Assembly (NCBI GenBank): GCA_022487055.1
Contig: JAKVJJ010000001.1
Location: forward strand, 62,001-126,000
From: Oscillospiraceae bacterium
Lineage (GTDB): Bacteria > Bacillota > Clostridia > Oscillospirales > Acutalibacteraceae
Direction: 5' to 3'
DNA: 64,000 nucleotides
The position numbers were made by a program, and so were the translations under genes. Under the pieces are notes generated by a model. It did not search any database, had not been told where the DNA came from, and saw nothing but the letters and a program-made list of their open reading frames with translations. Each line of letters opens with the position of its first letter. Positions within the stretch are counted from its first letter, which is position 1. Of this stretch, positions 33,887 to 43,300 are shown piece after piece.

Positions 33887-36697
33887 ATGCCAAACAATAT
33901 CCTGACCAAATTCTTCGGGAATTACAGCAAGCGCGAGCTGAAGCGTGTGAAGCCAATCTGCGATGCTGTTTTGGCACTCGAAGACAAGTATAAAAAATTA
34001 TCCGATGAGGAACTGCAGGCACAGACACCTGCCCTGAAGGAACGGCTGGCAAACGGCGAAAGTCTGGATGACATCTTGCCAGACGCCTTTGCTGTCTGCC
34101 GTGAAGCGGGCGCCCGTGTGCTGGAAATGCGTCACTTCCCCGTGCAGGTCATCGGCGGCATTGTGCTGCATCAGGGCCGCATCGCTGAGATGAAGACCGG
34201 CGAAGGCAAAACGCTGGTTGCCACCCTGCCAGCCTATCTGAATGCCCTTGCAGGCAAGGGAGTCCATATTGTCACGGTCAATGATTATCTGGCACGCCGT
34301 GACAGTGAGTGGATGGGCAAAGTCTACCGCTTTCTCGGCCTGTCCGTTGGTCTGATTACCCATGAAAAGGACAACGCTGCCCGCAAAGAAGCTTATAACG
34401 CCGACATTACTTACGGCACAAACAATGAGTTTGGCTTTGATTACCTGCGTGACAACATGGTCATCTACAAAGAGGACAAGGTGCAGCGCGGCCACAGCTT
34501 TGCCATTGTGGATGAGGTGGATTCCATCCTGATTGATGAGGCGCGTACGCCGCTGATTATTTCCGGCCCGGGCGAAAAGTCCACGGAAATGTACACAGTC
34601 GCCGACCGCTTTGCTCAGACGCTGAAAGAAGTCAAGGTTGCGGAACTGGACGACAAAGAGGACAATGATGCCCTGTATAAGGACGCAGATTACATTGTCG
34701 ATGAAAAGGCAAAGACCGCTACCCTTACCCCATCTGGCGTGAAAAAGGCTGAGGAATACTTCCATGTGGACAACCTTACCGATGCCGAGAACATCGGTCT
34801 GCAGCACTATGTGACACAGGCAATCAAGGCACGCGGTGTTATGACACGCGACGTGGACTATGTGGTAAAAGACGGCGAAGTCATTATCGTGGATGAATTC
34901 ACCGGACGTTTGATGTATGGCCGCCGCTACAATGAAGGTCTGCATCAGGCTATCGAGGCCAAGGAAGGCGTAACCGTCGCGCGTGAAAGCAAGACGCTGG
35001 CAACCATCACCTTCCAGAACTACTTCCGTTTGTATGACAAGCTCTCCGGCATGACCGGTACCGCTATGACAGAGGAAGACGAATTCCGTGAAATCTATAA
35101 ACTGGATGTCATTGAAGTCCCGACCAACAAGCCCATGATTCGTGAGAACTTGCATGATGTCGTCTATAAGACCGAAAAGGCAAAGTTCAATGCGGTTATC
35201 GACGACATTGTGGAGCACCACGAGAAAGGACAGCCGGTTCTGGTCGGCACCATTTCCATTGAAAAGAGTGAGCAGCTCTCCAAACTGCTGAAGCAGCGCG
35301 GGATTAAGCACGTTGTCTTGAACGCCAAGTACCATGAAAAGGAAGCAGAAATCGTTGCGCAGGCCGGTAAACAGAACGCTGTGACGATTGCGACCAACAT
35401 GGCTGGCCGTGGTACAGATATTATGTTGGGCGGCAACAGTGAGTATATGGCGAAGGCCGAGATGCGCCGCATGGGCTTCAGCTCGGAACTGATTGCACAA
35501 GCAACGGCTTACGGGGAGACCGATGATGTCGATGTTCTGAATGCCCGCGACACTTTCCAGAAGCTGGAAGATAAATACAAAGAGCAGATTAAGCCGGAAG
35601 CCGAAGCAGTGCGCAAGGCCGGCGGTCTGTATATTATCGGCACCGAGCGCCATGAATCCCGCCGTATCGACAACCAGCTGCGTGGTCGTTCTGGCCGTCA
35701 GGGTGACCCCGGTATGTCCCGCTTCTATATTTCACTGGAAGACGACTTGATGCGTCTGTTTGGTGGCGAGCGCGTTGCCGCAATGATGGAAACCCTGAAT
35801 GTGGATGAAGACACGCCGATTGAAAACAAGATGCTGACCAGGACTATTGAGAATGCACAGCGCAAGATTGAGGGACGTAACTTTGGTATTCGTAAAGATG
35901 TGCTGAAGTATGACGACGTCAATTCCCGTCAGCGTGAGATTATCTATAAGCAGCGTGACCAGGTGCTGAACGGCGAAAACGTACATACACAGGTCATGGA
36001 AATGATTAAGCAGGCAATCGAGAATCAGGTGAAGGTCTACCTGCCGATGGATGAGTCCAATCTGGACAACCCGCGCCATAACTGGAATATGAGCGGCCTG
36101 CGTGACCGTTACATGGGCTGGCTCTTGACGGATGCTGACCTTACCTATACAGATGAGGAAATGAAGAAGCTGAAGCCGGAGGATGTTTCCAAGACGCTGT
36201 ATGAGAAGGCAGAAGTCATTTGCAAGCAGCGCGAGGAACAGTTCGGTGACCAGATTTGCAGTGAACTGGAACGCGTTATCTTGCTGAAGAATGTGGATAC
36301 CGAGTGGATGGATCATATCGATGCAATGGAAGAACTTCAGCGCGGCATTCGGCTGCGTGCTTATGGCCAAAAAGACCCCGTGGTTGAATATCGTATGGAA
36401 AGTTTCGATATGTTTGATGCCATGATTGACACCATCCGTGAAAACACCGCCCGCATGATGCTGACGGTTCGCCTGCATACACAGGAGGAACCGCAGCGTG
36501 AAAAGGTCATGGAGCCGACTGTTGCTTCCGGTGCGTCGGAGGGAGAAGAATCGGATATCCAGACAGAGGAACACCCCGGCCAGCATAAAATCGGCCGCAA
36601 TGAACCTTGCCCCTGTGGCAGCGGCCTGAAGTGGAAAAAGTGTACCTGTGCCAAGTATCATCCGGCAGACGGAAGTCAGCCGTATGTTAATGACTGA
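33887..36697 (+). CDS. secA: Preprotein translocase ATPase SecA
   Basis: A 936-residue motor that drives secretory proteins through SecYEG. NBD1: [20 protein letters not shown] (Walker A), then [20 protein letters not shown] (DEAD-box and helicase motif II). The preprotein cross-linking domain occupies about 230-370, NBD2 contains [15 protein letters not shown] and [12 protein letters not shown], and the helical scaffold follows. The C-terminal zinc motif [17 protein letters not shown], which binds SecB or lipids in relatives, is present. Length is at the long end of the family owing to the linker before that motif. GAGG lies upstream of the ATG. It ends in a strong hairpin. prfB, often downstream of secA, is not adjacent. 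Confidence 0.98.
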   Translation: MPNNILTKFFGNYSKRELKRVKPICDAVLALEDKYKKLSDEELQAQTPALKERLANGESLDDILPDAFAVCREAGARVLEMRHFPVQVIGGIVLHQGRIAEMKTGEGKTLVATLPAYLNALAGKGVHIVTVNDYLARRDSEWMGKVYRFLGLSVGLITHEKDNAARKEAYNADITYGTNNEFGFDYLRDNMVIYKEDKVQRGHSFAIVDEVDSILIDEARTPLIISGPGEKSTEMYTVADRFAQTLKEVKVAELDDKEDNDALYKDADYIVDEKAKTATLTPSGVKKAEEYFHVDNLTDAENIGLQHYVTQAIKARGVMTRDVDYVVKDGEVIIVDEFTGRLMYGRRYNEGLHQAIEAKEGVTVARESKTLATITFQNYFRLYDKLSGMTGTAMTEEDEFREIYKLDVIEVPTNKPMIRENLHDVVYKTEKAKFNAVIDDIVEHHEKGQPVLVGTISIEKSEQLSKLLKQRGIKHVVLNAKYHEKEAEIVAQAGKQNAVTIATNMAGRGTDIMLGGNSEYMAKAEMRRMGFSSELIAQATAYGETDDVDVLNARDTFQKLEDKYKEQIKPEAEAVRKAGGLYIIGTERHESRRIDNQLRGRSGRQGDPGMSRFYISLEDDLMRLFGGERVAAMMETLNVDEDTPIENKMLTRTIENAQRKIEGRNFGIRKDVLKYDDVNSRQREIIYKQRDQVLNGENVHTQVMEMIKQAIENQVKVYLPMDESNLDNPRHNWNMSGLRDRYMGWLLTDADLTYTDEEMKKLKPEDVSKTLYEKAEVICKQREEQFGDQICSELERVILLKNVDTEWMDHIDAMEELQRGIRLRAYGQKDPVVEYRMESFDMFDAMIDTIRENTARMMLTVRLHTQEEPQREKVMEPTVASGASEGEESDIQTEEHPGQHKIGRNEPCPCGSGLKWKKCTCAKYHPADGSQPYVND

Positions 36698-36715
36698 GAA
36701 AAGATAGCAAAATGG

Positions 36716-36758
36716 AACAAAGGAGCCGGGCATAGCTTGATGCCACGGCTCCTTTGTT
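36716..36758 (+). terminator. Terminator after secA
   Basis: A perfect 13-bp stem (36716-36728 with 36746-36758) with an inner GGCAT/ATGCC. Only short T-runs are present, inside the right arm. Confidence 0.8.
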
Positions 36759-36789
36759 ATACAATATGTTGATTATACTATTTGTATAA
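36757..36789. repeat. Inverted repeat around the promoter of the gene at 36816
   Basis: TTATACAA (36757-36764) and TTGTATAA (36782-36789), 17 bp apart; the right copy overlaps a TATAAT -10 (36785-36790). Possible operator. Confidence 0.45.
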
Positions 36790-36815
36790 TTTGGCTTGTG
36801 TGCGGGAGGAAGAAA

Positions 36816-37103
36816 ATGAACTTGGAAATATTGCCGATGTTTATGATCGGCATCGTCAGCAGTTTGATTTATTATCAGACAGACAAGAAAAAACAGCTTT
36901 TTCAGAAGTGCTGTGAAAAATTTCATGTTAGTGGCAGGCGGCTGGCCGTGTGCAGCCTGCTCATCCTTCTAGTGGCGACTGTGCTGTTGAAGCTGCTCAG
37001 TCTGGCGGTTGACTGGCCGGACAGTGTTTGGTATGCACTGACTGGTGTTCCCTTTGGCTGGGCACTGTTTACCGCAAGCCATAAAAAAACGAATCAAAAA
37101 TAA
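36816..37103 (+). CDS. Small membrane protein (95 aa), hypothetical
   Basis: A 95-residue protein with probably three hydrophobic segments: residues 3-22 (LEILPMFMIGIVSSLIYY), about 46-67 (AVCSLLILLVATVLLKLLSL) and about 75-88 (YALTGVPFGWALF), with a basic tail HKKTNQK. ATG 36816 follows GGGAGG by 7 nt; an upstream in-frame start at 36798 lacks a site. No family recognised. It lies between secA and the convergent fba gene, with its own promoter and an inverted repeat over the -10. Confidence 0.65.
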   Translation: MNLEILPMFMIGIVSSLIYYQTDKKKQLFQKCCEKFHVSGRRLAVCSLLILLVATVLLKLLSLAVDWPDSVWYALTGVPFGWALFTASHKKTNQK

Positions 37104-37147
37104 AAAAACAGACCTTTGGTTTGAAACCGAAGGTCTGTTTTTATTTT
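37102..37147. terminator. Bidirectional terminator between small membrane gene and fba
   Basis: An 11-bp perfect stem (37106-37116 with 37130-37140) extended inward by GGTTT/AAACC, flanked by A-run and T-run. Confidence 0.88.
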
Positions 37148-37153
37148 GCAAAC

Positions 37154-38092
37154 TCAGGCTTTGCCGTTGCAGCCCATCACGTCCACAATCTTGTGAGCAA
37201 CCATTTCTTTCACTGCCTGACGTGCAGGAGCGAGATACTGGCGTGGGTCGAAGTGGTCCGGATGGTCATGGAAGTACTTGCGGATGTTTGCAGTCATAGC
37301 AAGACGAATATCGGAATCGACGTTAATCTTGCAGACAGCCATCTTAGCAGCCTTGCGCAGTTCACTCTCCGGAATACCGATTGCGTTCGGCATATTGCCG
37401 CCGTTTTCGTTAATAATCTTTACGAATTCCTGCGGAACACTGGATGCACCGTGCAGAACGATTGGGAAGCCGGGCAGACGGTCTGCCACTTCCTGCAGAA
37501 TGTCCAAACGGAGTTTTGGATCCTGGCCGGGTTTAAACTTGTATGCGCCGTGGCTGGTGCCAATAGCGATTGCGAGGCTGTCCACACCGGTGCGCTTAAC
37601 AAAGTCCTGCACCTGATCCGGGTCTGTATACATTGCCTTGTCCGCTTCCACGGAAACTTCATCCTCAACACCGCCCAGGGTGCCCAGCTCAGCTTCAACG
37701 GTTACATTGTATTTGTGTGCGTATTCCACGACCTTGGAAGCCTCGGCAACATTCTCCTCATAAGGCTTGGAGGAACCATCGAACATAACGGAAGTAAAAC
37801 CGTCATCCACGCATGCTTTGCACATCTCAAAAGACGGGCCGTGATCCAGATGCAGCACAATCGGGATGTCCGGGTTCTCAGCAACAGCGGCTTCCACCAG
37901 CTTGACCAAGTAGGTCGGGTTGGCGTAAGCGCGTGCACCTTTAGAAACCTGCAGAATCACAGGAGCTTTTAGCTCGCCGGCAGCTTCTGTGATACCCTGG
38001 ATAATCTCCATGTTGTTCACGTTAAAAGCACCGATAGCGTAACCGCCCTCATAAGCTTTTTTGAACATTTCCTTAGTGTTTACTAATGCCAT
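37154..38092 (-). CDS. fba: Class II fructose-1,6-bisphosphate aldolase
   Basis: A 312-residue zinc-dependent aldolase that cleaves fructose-1,6-bisphosphate to DHAP and glyceraldehyde-3-phosphate. Motifs: GAFNVNNMEIIQGI at the start, VLHLDHGPSFEMC with catalytic Asp and zinc His, VEAELGTLGGVED with zinc/active Glu, IAIGTSHGAYKF with zinc His, PIVLHGASSVP with the third zinc His and substrate loop, and CKINVDSDIRLAMT for phosphate. ATG 38092 has GGAGT-type spacing; the upstream extension (12 residues) is not supported. With mgsA in the same window, this supports DHAP-centred glycolysis. Confidence 0.96.
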   Translation of the reverse strand: MALVNTKEMFKKAYEGGYAIGAFNVNNMEIIQGITEAAGELKAPVILQVSKGARAYANPTYLVKLVEAAVAENPDIPIVLHLDHGPSFEMCKACVDDGFTSVMFDGSSKPYEENVAEASKVVEYAHKYNVTVEAELGTLGGVEDEVSVEADKAMYTDPDQVQDFVKRTGVDSLAIAIGTSHGAYKFKPGQDPKLRLDILQEVADRLPGFPIVLHGASSVPQEFVKIINENGGNMPNAIGIPESELRKAAKMAVCKINVDSDIRLAMTANIRKYFHDHPDHFDPRQYLAPARQAVKEMVAHKIVDVMGCNGKA

Positions 38093-38126
38093 GGTTTTCA
38101 CACTCCTAATCAATTTTAGCAGTTCC

Positions 38127-38155
38127 ATTATACAACACTTCCGCGAAAAAAGAAA
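38127..38155 (-). promoter_or_regulatory. Possible promoter of fba
   Basis: Minus strand TATAAT (38132-38127) with a weak -35 TTTCTT at 17-nt spacing. Confidence 0.45.
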
Positions 38156-38191
38156 CAGACAATCGTTAAAAATTTATCGTGTCGGAAGAAG

Positions 38192-38965
38192 TCAGGGATG
38201 GCGTCGGGCATAATCAAAAATATACTGCTGGGCTAGTCCTGCCGCCGGACCGAAATCTGCCGGATTCACACCGGGAAACCACTGTTTCATAGCGCGTTTC
38301 ATCCAGACATCCATGGGGAAAGCTTCCATGCGGTGAAGTCCATATAATAAAGTACAGTCAGCAACCTTTGGTCCCACGCCGACAATTTGCATCAGAGACG
38401 CGCGCGCTTCTGCCAGTGGAGCGGTGCGCAGTTCCTCCAGATTTACTGTGCCGTCTGTCACTTTTCGGGCGGCGTCCAACACATATCTTGCCCGAAATCC
38501 GCACCGAAGCGGAGCCAGCGCATCCACCGAAAGTCCCGCCAGCGCTTCTGGTCTTGGAAACGGGTGCGCTGCCGGTCCTTCCTGCAGTTTTGTGCAGGGC
38601 GGCATGGTGTCATCCTCGCCGCACAGCCGGGAAATAATCCCTTGAATTCTGGGGATATTATTGTTTTGAGACAAAATGAAGGAACACAGAGCTTCCCATG
38701 GGTCTTGCCGCAGAATATGGATGCCAGCACCGCAAACGGCGGCTTCCCGCAGATTTGGGTGCAGATTTGCCAGTGTTTGATTGAAGGTTTGATAATCGGT
38801 GTCCATATCAAAATACTGCCGCCAAAAAGGATTTTTTGTGAGCGGCGGGATGTCCTGCTGTGTCAGTGTGACAGAACGGCCGCCGACGGTGCCGCAGAAA
38901 ACATCCGGCGCAATTTCTTTCCACCGAAAACACTGTCCACACAGAAGCGTTTTGCGCAGATTCAA
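38192..38965 (-). CDS. ogg: 8-oxoguanine DNA glycosylase (OGG1 family)
   Basis: A 257-residue base-excision repair enzyme with the OGG1-type domain order. The N-terminal LLCGQCFRW leads into the beta sheet, then the helical domain with FILSQNNNIPRIQGIISRLC, and the helix-hairpin-helix MQIVGVGPKVADC, whose lysine is the Schiff-base nucleophile, followed by FPMDVWMKRAM with the catalytic Asp. It removes oxidised guanine and nicks the strand. The start is TTG 38965 with GGAGG 8 nt upstream. The N-terminus is slightly shorter than in most relatives. Confidence 0.9.
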   Translation of the reverse strand: MNLRKTLLCGQCFRWKEIAPDVFCGTVGGRSVTLTQQDIPPLTKNPFWRQYFDMDTDYQTFNQTLANLHPNLREAAVCGAGIHILRQDPWEALCSFILSQNNNIPRIQGIISRLCGEDDTMPPCTKLQEGPAAHPFPRPEALAGLSVDALAPLRCGFRARYVLDAARKVTDGTVNLEELRTAPLAEARASLMQIVGVGPKVADCTLLYGLHRMEAFPMDVWMKRAMKQWFPGVNPADFGPAAGLAQQYIFDYARRHP

Positions 38966-39209
38966 AAGGTCTGCCTCCTTTCAAGGAATGTAATTTGTAA
39001 AATAACGGAAATGAATCAGACAAAAATAACGTATTTCAATGAATTGTAAAAAATGTTATAATATCTCGGAAATCATGTCACAATTAGGCGAAGAATAGGG
39101 ACATTATACGCCGAAAATACAGAAAGTTAAAGACATTTTTCAAATTTAGTTTACATAATATTGTTTTCACCAATAGTGAATATTTATCGGAAGCGCTTAC
39201 TCAAGCAGT

Positions 39210-39378
39210 CTTTCAACACTTTCAACAGAGTTTTCCACACTCTCCACATTGTTTTCGACAAGTATTATGTAAACCTATGAAAATACGAAGTGTATAAACG
39301 CCGGTTTGACGCAAAATCTGGGATGTATACTGCCGGCTGACCCGTGCGCTGCCGCCTGAGTATTCCACATATTCCACA
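39210..39378 (+). repeat. Head-to-tail 9-mer repeats resembling DnaA boxes
   Basis: Group 1: CTTTCAACA (39210), CTTTCAACA (39219), TTTTCCACA (39231), CTCTCCACA (39240), TTTTCGACA (39252). Group 2: TATTCCACA (39361) and TATTCCACA (39370). Starts step by 9 or 12 bases. TTTTCCACA fits the DnaA consensus TTWTNCACA and the others are one to three changes away. This is a candidate DnaA-binding or titration site, or an unknown operator array. Confidence 0.55.
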
Positions 39379-39483
39379 GGGAAAACTTTTTTAGTCGAAA
39401 ACATAGTAACCTTGTGTCACATCGCTGTATATCTTTTCCTTTTCACAAATTTTCTGAAAGAACGTGCAGGAACGGCAGCCTTG

Positions 39484-39492
39484 TGGTATAAT
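39484..39492 (+). promoter_or_regulatory. Extended -10 promoter of rlmB
   Basis: TGGTATAAT, 36 nt before ATG 39528; the -35 is weak. An in-frame ATG at 39501 would be nearly leaderless. Confidence 0.5.
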
Positions 39493-39527
39493 CAATTATT
39501 ATGGGAAAAGTATCTGGAGGAGCCAAA

Positions 39528-40310
39528 ATGAGAGATAATCAAATGGAACAAACAGACCGTGTGCGCGGCGATGATATTATTGCCGGACGCAACGCAGTAA
39601 TGGAAGCACTGAAAAGCGGACGCACACTGGAGGCACTTTATATAGGACGCGGACAGCATGGCGGCAGCTTGGGGGCTATCGTTGCCCGTGCAAAGGATGC
39701 TGGGCTACCGATTAAGGAAGCCGACCTGCGCAAGCTGGATGCCATGTGCAATGGCGCTGCCCATCAGGGTGTGGTTGCAGTGGCAGCTGTCAAAGAATAT
39801 GCAACCTTGGATGATGTGTTTGCTTTGGCAGAGGAGCGTGGCGAGCCGCCATTCCTCATTGTGGCCGATGGACTGGAGGACCCTCATAACCTGGGAGCGG
39901 TGCTGCGTGTGGCAGAGTGCGCGGGTGCACATGGCGTGATCATTCCGAAACGCCGCAGTGTGGGACTGACCTATGCTGTGGGCAAAGCAAGCGCCGGCGC
40001 GGTGGAATATGTGCCGGTGGTGCGCGTCAACAACCTTGCCTCTGTATTGGACGAGCTGAAAAAGCGCGGGGTGTGGCTGTATGCCGCTGATATGGGCGGC
40101 GAACCGTGGTGCAATGTGGACTATGCGGGGCCATGCGCTGTGGTCATTGGCAGCGAGGGCTTTGGTGTTGGCCGCCTGATTAAGGAAAAATGTGATTTTG
40201 TAGTTTCACTGCCGATGAAAGGAAAGATAAATTCGCTGAACGCTTCCGTCGCCTGTGGCGTAGTGTGCTATGAAGTGGCACGGCAGCGTGCGGGAATCCA
40301 CTCCAAGTAA
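39528..40310 (+). CDS. rlmB: 23S rRNA (guanosine(2251)-2'-O)-methyltransferase RlmB
   Basis: A 260-residue SpoU-class (SPOUT, trefoil-knot) methyltransferase. The N-terminal L30e-like substrate domain (GDDIIAGRNAVMEAL) precedes the knotted domain with motif 1 DPHNLGAVLRVAECAGAHGV, motif 2 VIGSEGFGVGRL and motif 3 LPMKGKINSLNASVACGV. It methylates G2251 in the ribosomal P-loop. GGAGGAG before ATG 39528 decides the start. In many Firmicutes this gene follows cysS and the ribonuclease-III-like mrnC; here it follows an intergenic region, and the degenerate P-type-ATPase-like gene lies 19 bp downstream. Confidence 0.92.
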   Translation: MRDNQMEQTDRVRGDDIIAGRNAVMEALKSGRTLEALYIGRGQHGGSLGAIVARAKDAGLPIKEADLRKLDAMCNGAAHQGVVAVAAVKEYATLDDVFALAEERGEPPFLIVADGLEDPHNLGAVLRVAECAGAHGVIIPKRRSVGLTYAVGKASAGAVEYVPVVRVNNLASVLDELKKRGVWLYAADMGGEPWCNVDYAGPCAVVIGSEGFGVGRLIKEKCDFVVSLPMKGKINSLNASVACGVVCYEVARQRAGIHSK

Positions 40311-40329
40311 GAAAGTGGGGCAAAGCAGG

Positions 40330-43300
40330 ATGGACGATAAGAAAATCAGCACAGGAACTCCGACCGAAAATCCAGAGGAACCAGTCGCAGATGCGATGGC
40401 TTTTTCCTCCAGCGCTAAAAAAGAGCGGGAGAAAGAAGAAGAGGAGCGGCGCCGTGCCGAGCAGGAGGAGGAACGCCAATTTTTGGAACAGCGGCGTGCC
40501 GAAAGAGCAGCTGCCCAGCATCGGGGACCGGAGCCACCGGAAAACCATTGGGCAGAAGAATTGGAATCCAACCGTAAAGAGAAAAAAGCCAGCCTGAAAA
40601 AGCAGGATAAAATAAAACGCCGCAGCAACAAAAAGAAATTTTCCGAGAAAAAAGACCCCTATTACGGACTGGAACTGAAGCCGCTGGAGGTTTATCAGAA
40701 AGAATATGAGGAAACTCTGTCCTTTAAACCGGTGCGGCCAGAGGAACAGCCCAGCGAAATGACCGGTACATTCACTTATCTCTTTGACGGAAGTAAACCG
40801 GAAGAATCAGACCCGGAACTTTCCAAAAAAGTGCAGAAAATGCATGAAGAACGCCGCCGCCGTGTAAAAGAGGTAGTGCACAAAAGCGGTTCCAGCGATG
40901 TTGCCAAAGAGGACATTTATTCTATTACAACGGCGATCAGTCTGGACGAGATTCGTAAAGAAGCCGCCAAAAAAGGTGTGACGGTCCCTACGGAAAGGTT
41001 CACCGCATCCGGCACAAATAAGAACGACCGTCCTTCGGTGAAAGAACCGGAGAGTATACCGCAGAAACCGGAGAAGGAAGTACAATCTTCTCCGCCGGTG
41101 CAGGAGCCGCAGGAACGCCCACAGCCGGTGAAAGCGGTACAGGAACCGCAGACTGAGATGCATTGTGCGCAGTCCGGCGAACCAGTGGGCTATCGGCCAA
41201 CAGGTACGCCGGTACATATTGTTAACCTGCAGGATTTGATTACGCCGATTTTTAATGAATCGCGGGGATATCCCAAGTCGATTTCTCCCTCTCGGGAACA
41301 GCCAGTGCTGCTTGTGCAGACAGCAAAACCGGTTGAAACCGAAATCAATTCTGACGCGGAAGTAGCTGCCAAACCTGCTGCGTCACAGCCGGAGGAGGAG
41401 CACGACGAAGCCGAGCGGCCGCAATCCGCACCGGTCGTTCCTTTCCGCCAAAAAGATGAAATGGCAGAGCCACCGGAAACAAAGTCAGAGAAATCGGCCC
41501 ATGTGTCGGACTCGTTTATGGCCGGAGCAACCGAAACGGAACCGGAGCAGCCACCTGCTGCCGAAATTCCTGTACCTGCTGTTGATAAGGCTGTACCGCC
41601 GGAACAGACATCCTACCGTCTGTATGGAGAAGCGGCACGGGCAATGGTGCAGGATATTACTTCGGAAGAATCGGAAGAGAAGGCACCGGAAAAGCCGCGT
41701 CGGAAGATTCTGCATAAAATGCCGGTTATTCAGCCTGTAGCGCAGACACAAAAAACAGAACAGACTGATGATACGACGTCACAGCCGGAGAAACCGGTAC
41801 AGGCTGCGGTTCCGGTTGAAGACGAGCTGGATGATTATAATAAGCCGGAGGACGCCGCCCCCATTTTTCATCAGCTTGGCGGTGACCTGCGAGAGCTGAT
41901 GTTGCGCCTGACCGTAACGGGAATCTGCGGCATGATAGAAGCCATCTTTGGCTGCCTTGGTGAATATGGCTTGTTTGGGCTGCGACCGATCAATATTACC
42001 GTCTACCTTATTTGTAACCTGATTTTCCTTTCCATTGCAGTCGGTTTTTGCGGCGTGACTGTGCTGAATGGCCTGAAAGCGCTGGTGAAGCTGCGTGCCA
42101 ATGCGGATTCCGGCGTGGCTGTAGCGAGCATTATCGGTATGATGCAGAGCATTGCATCGCTATTTTACCAGAACACCTTTGCGCATGGAGAATTGCACCT
42201 GTATTCCGTCATCATCTGCGCTGCCTTGTTCCTGAATACACTGGGCAAGTGGACACTGGTGCGCCGTGTGAATAAGAATTTCCATTATATTACTTCACCG
42301 GATAAAAAGTATTCCGTTGAAAAATTCAATGACCACAATACCGCACTGCAGATGGCCGAAGGAGTAACACTGGATTCTCCCGAGATTGCCTATCAGCAGG
42401 AAGCGGATTCTCTGAAACATTTTCTGCGTCTGTCTTATAGTGACGACCCGAGTGACCGCAGCAGTCAGTTCCTTGCACCGGTGCTTTTCTGTGCGAGTTT
42501 GGTGCTGTTCCTTGTCATGTTGTTGCTGATTCAGCCTTATAATGTGAACAGCGCGCTCACGGCATTTGCCGCGGCGACCTGCGTGAGTGTGCCAATTATG
42601 AATATGCTGTCCGTTAATCTGCCGCTGACACGTATCAGCAAGGTAGCGGCACAGTGCGGCGGCATGGTTATCGGGTTCCCGGCGGTGCAGTATTTTGCGG
42701 ACACCAATGCGGTTATGGTGGATGCGCAGGATTTGTTCCCGAAGGGAAGTGTCATCCTGAATGGCATTAAAACTTTCGGCAGTGCACAGATGGACGATGC
42801 CATTGTTGACGCGGCCGCACTGATGCACGCAGCCGGAGGGCCACTGAGCAGCCTGTTTGGCCAGATTATCCGCAGCCGTCAGGAAGCAATGCCAAAAGTG
42901 GAAAATGTGCAGTACGATGACGGTATGGGTATTTCCGGTTGGGTTGGCGGCAGGCGGGTGTTTATTGGCAACCGCCGCCTGATGAGCCACCACAACATCA
43001 CACCGCCGAGTGAGAATCTGGAGGCAAAGTATCTGCAGGGCGGCAAGCAGATTGCATATTTGTCTGTCAGCGGCGAACTGATGGCGATGTTTATCGTCAG
43101 TTATCGCGCTGACCGGCACCGCACGGTTGAGTTGCAGCGGATGGAGGATAATGGCATTTCACTGATTGTGCGCAGCAATGATCCAAATGTGACGGCACCG
43201 TTTATTTCGGCCCTGTTTGGTCTGGATGTGCACACCGTGCGTGTTCTGCCGGAACGTCTGGGGCAGGTATATGAATCACTGGGAAAGCAGCCGGAAAAGG

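Larger units (their letters stand above)
38966..39527. other. Long intergenic region with tandem DnaA-box-like 9-mers
   Basis: This 562-bp region between ogg (minus) and rlmB (plus) has no credible ORF. The left part is AT-rich (39000-39190). The right part has two groups of head-to-tail 9-mers (39210-39260 and 39361-39378), listed as a repeat below, and the rlmB promoter at the end. Confidence 0.6.

Noticed and set aside
33998-35653. 551-codon minus-strand open frame opposite secA
   Set aside because: Shadow of secA produced by codon bias; no family features.
38966-39527. Chromosome replication origin
   Set aside because: No dnaA, dnaN, rpmH or similar neighbours; the repeats alone do not justify calling oriC, so it is reported only as DnaA-box-like.
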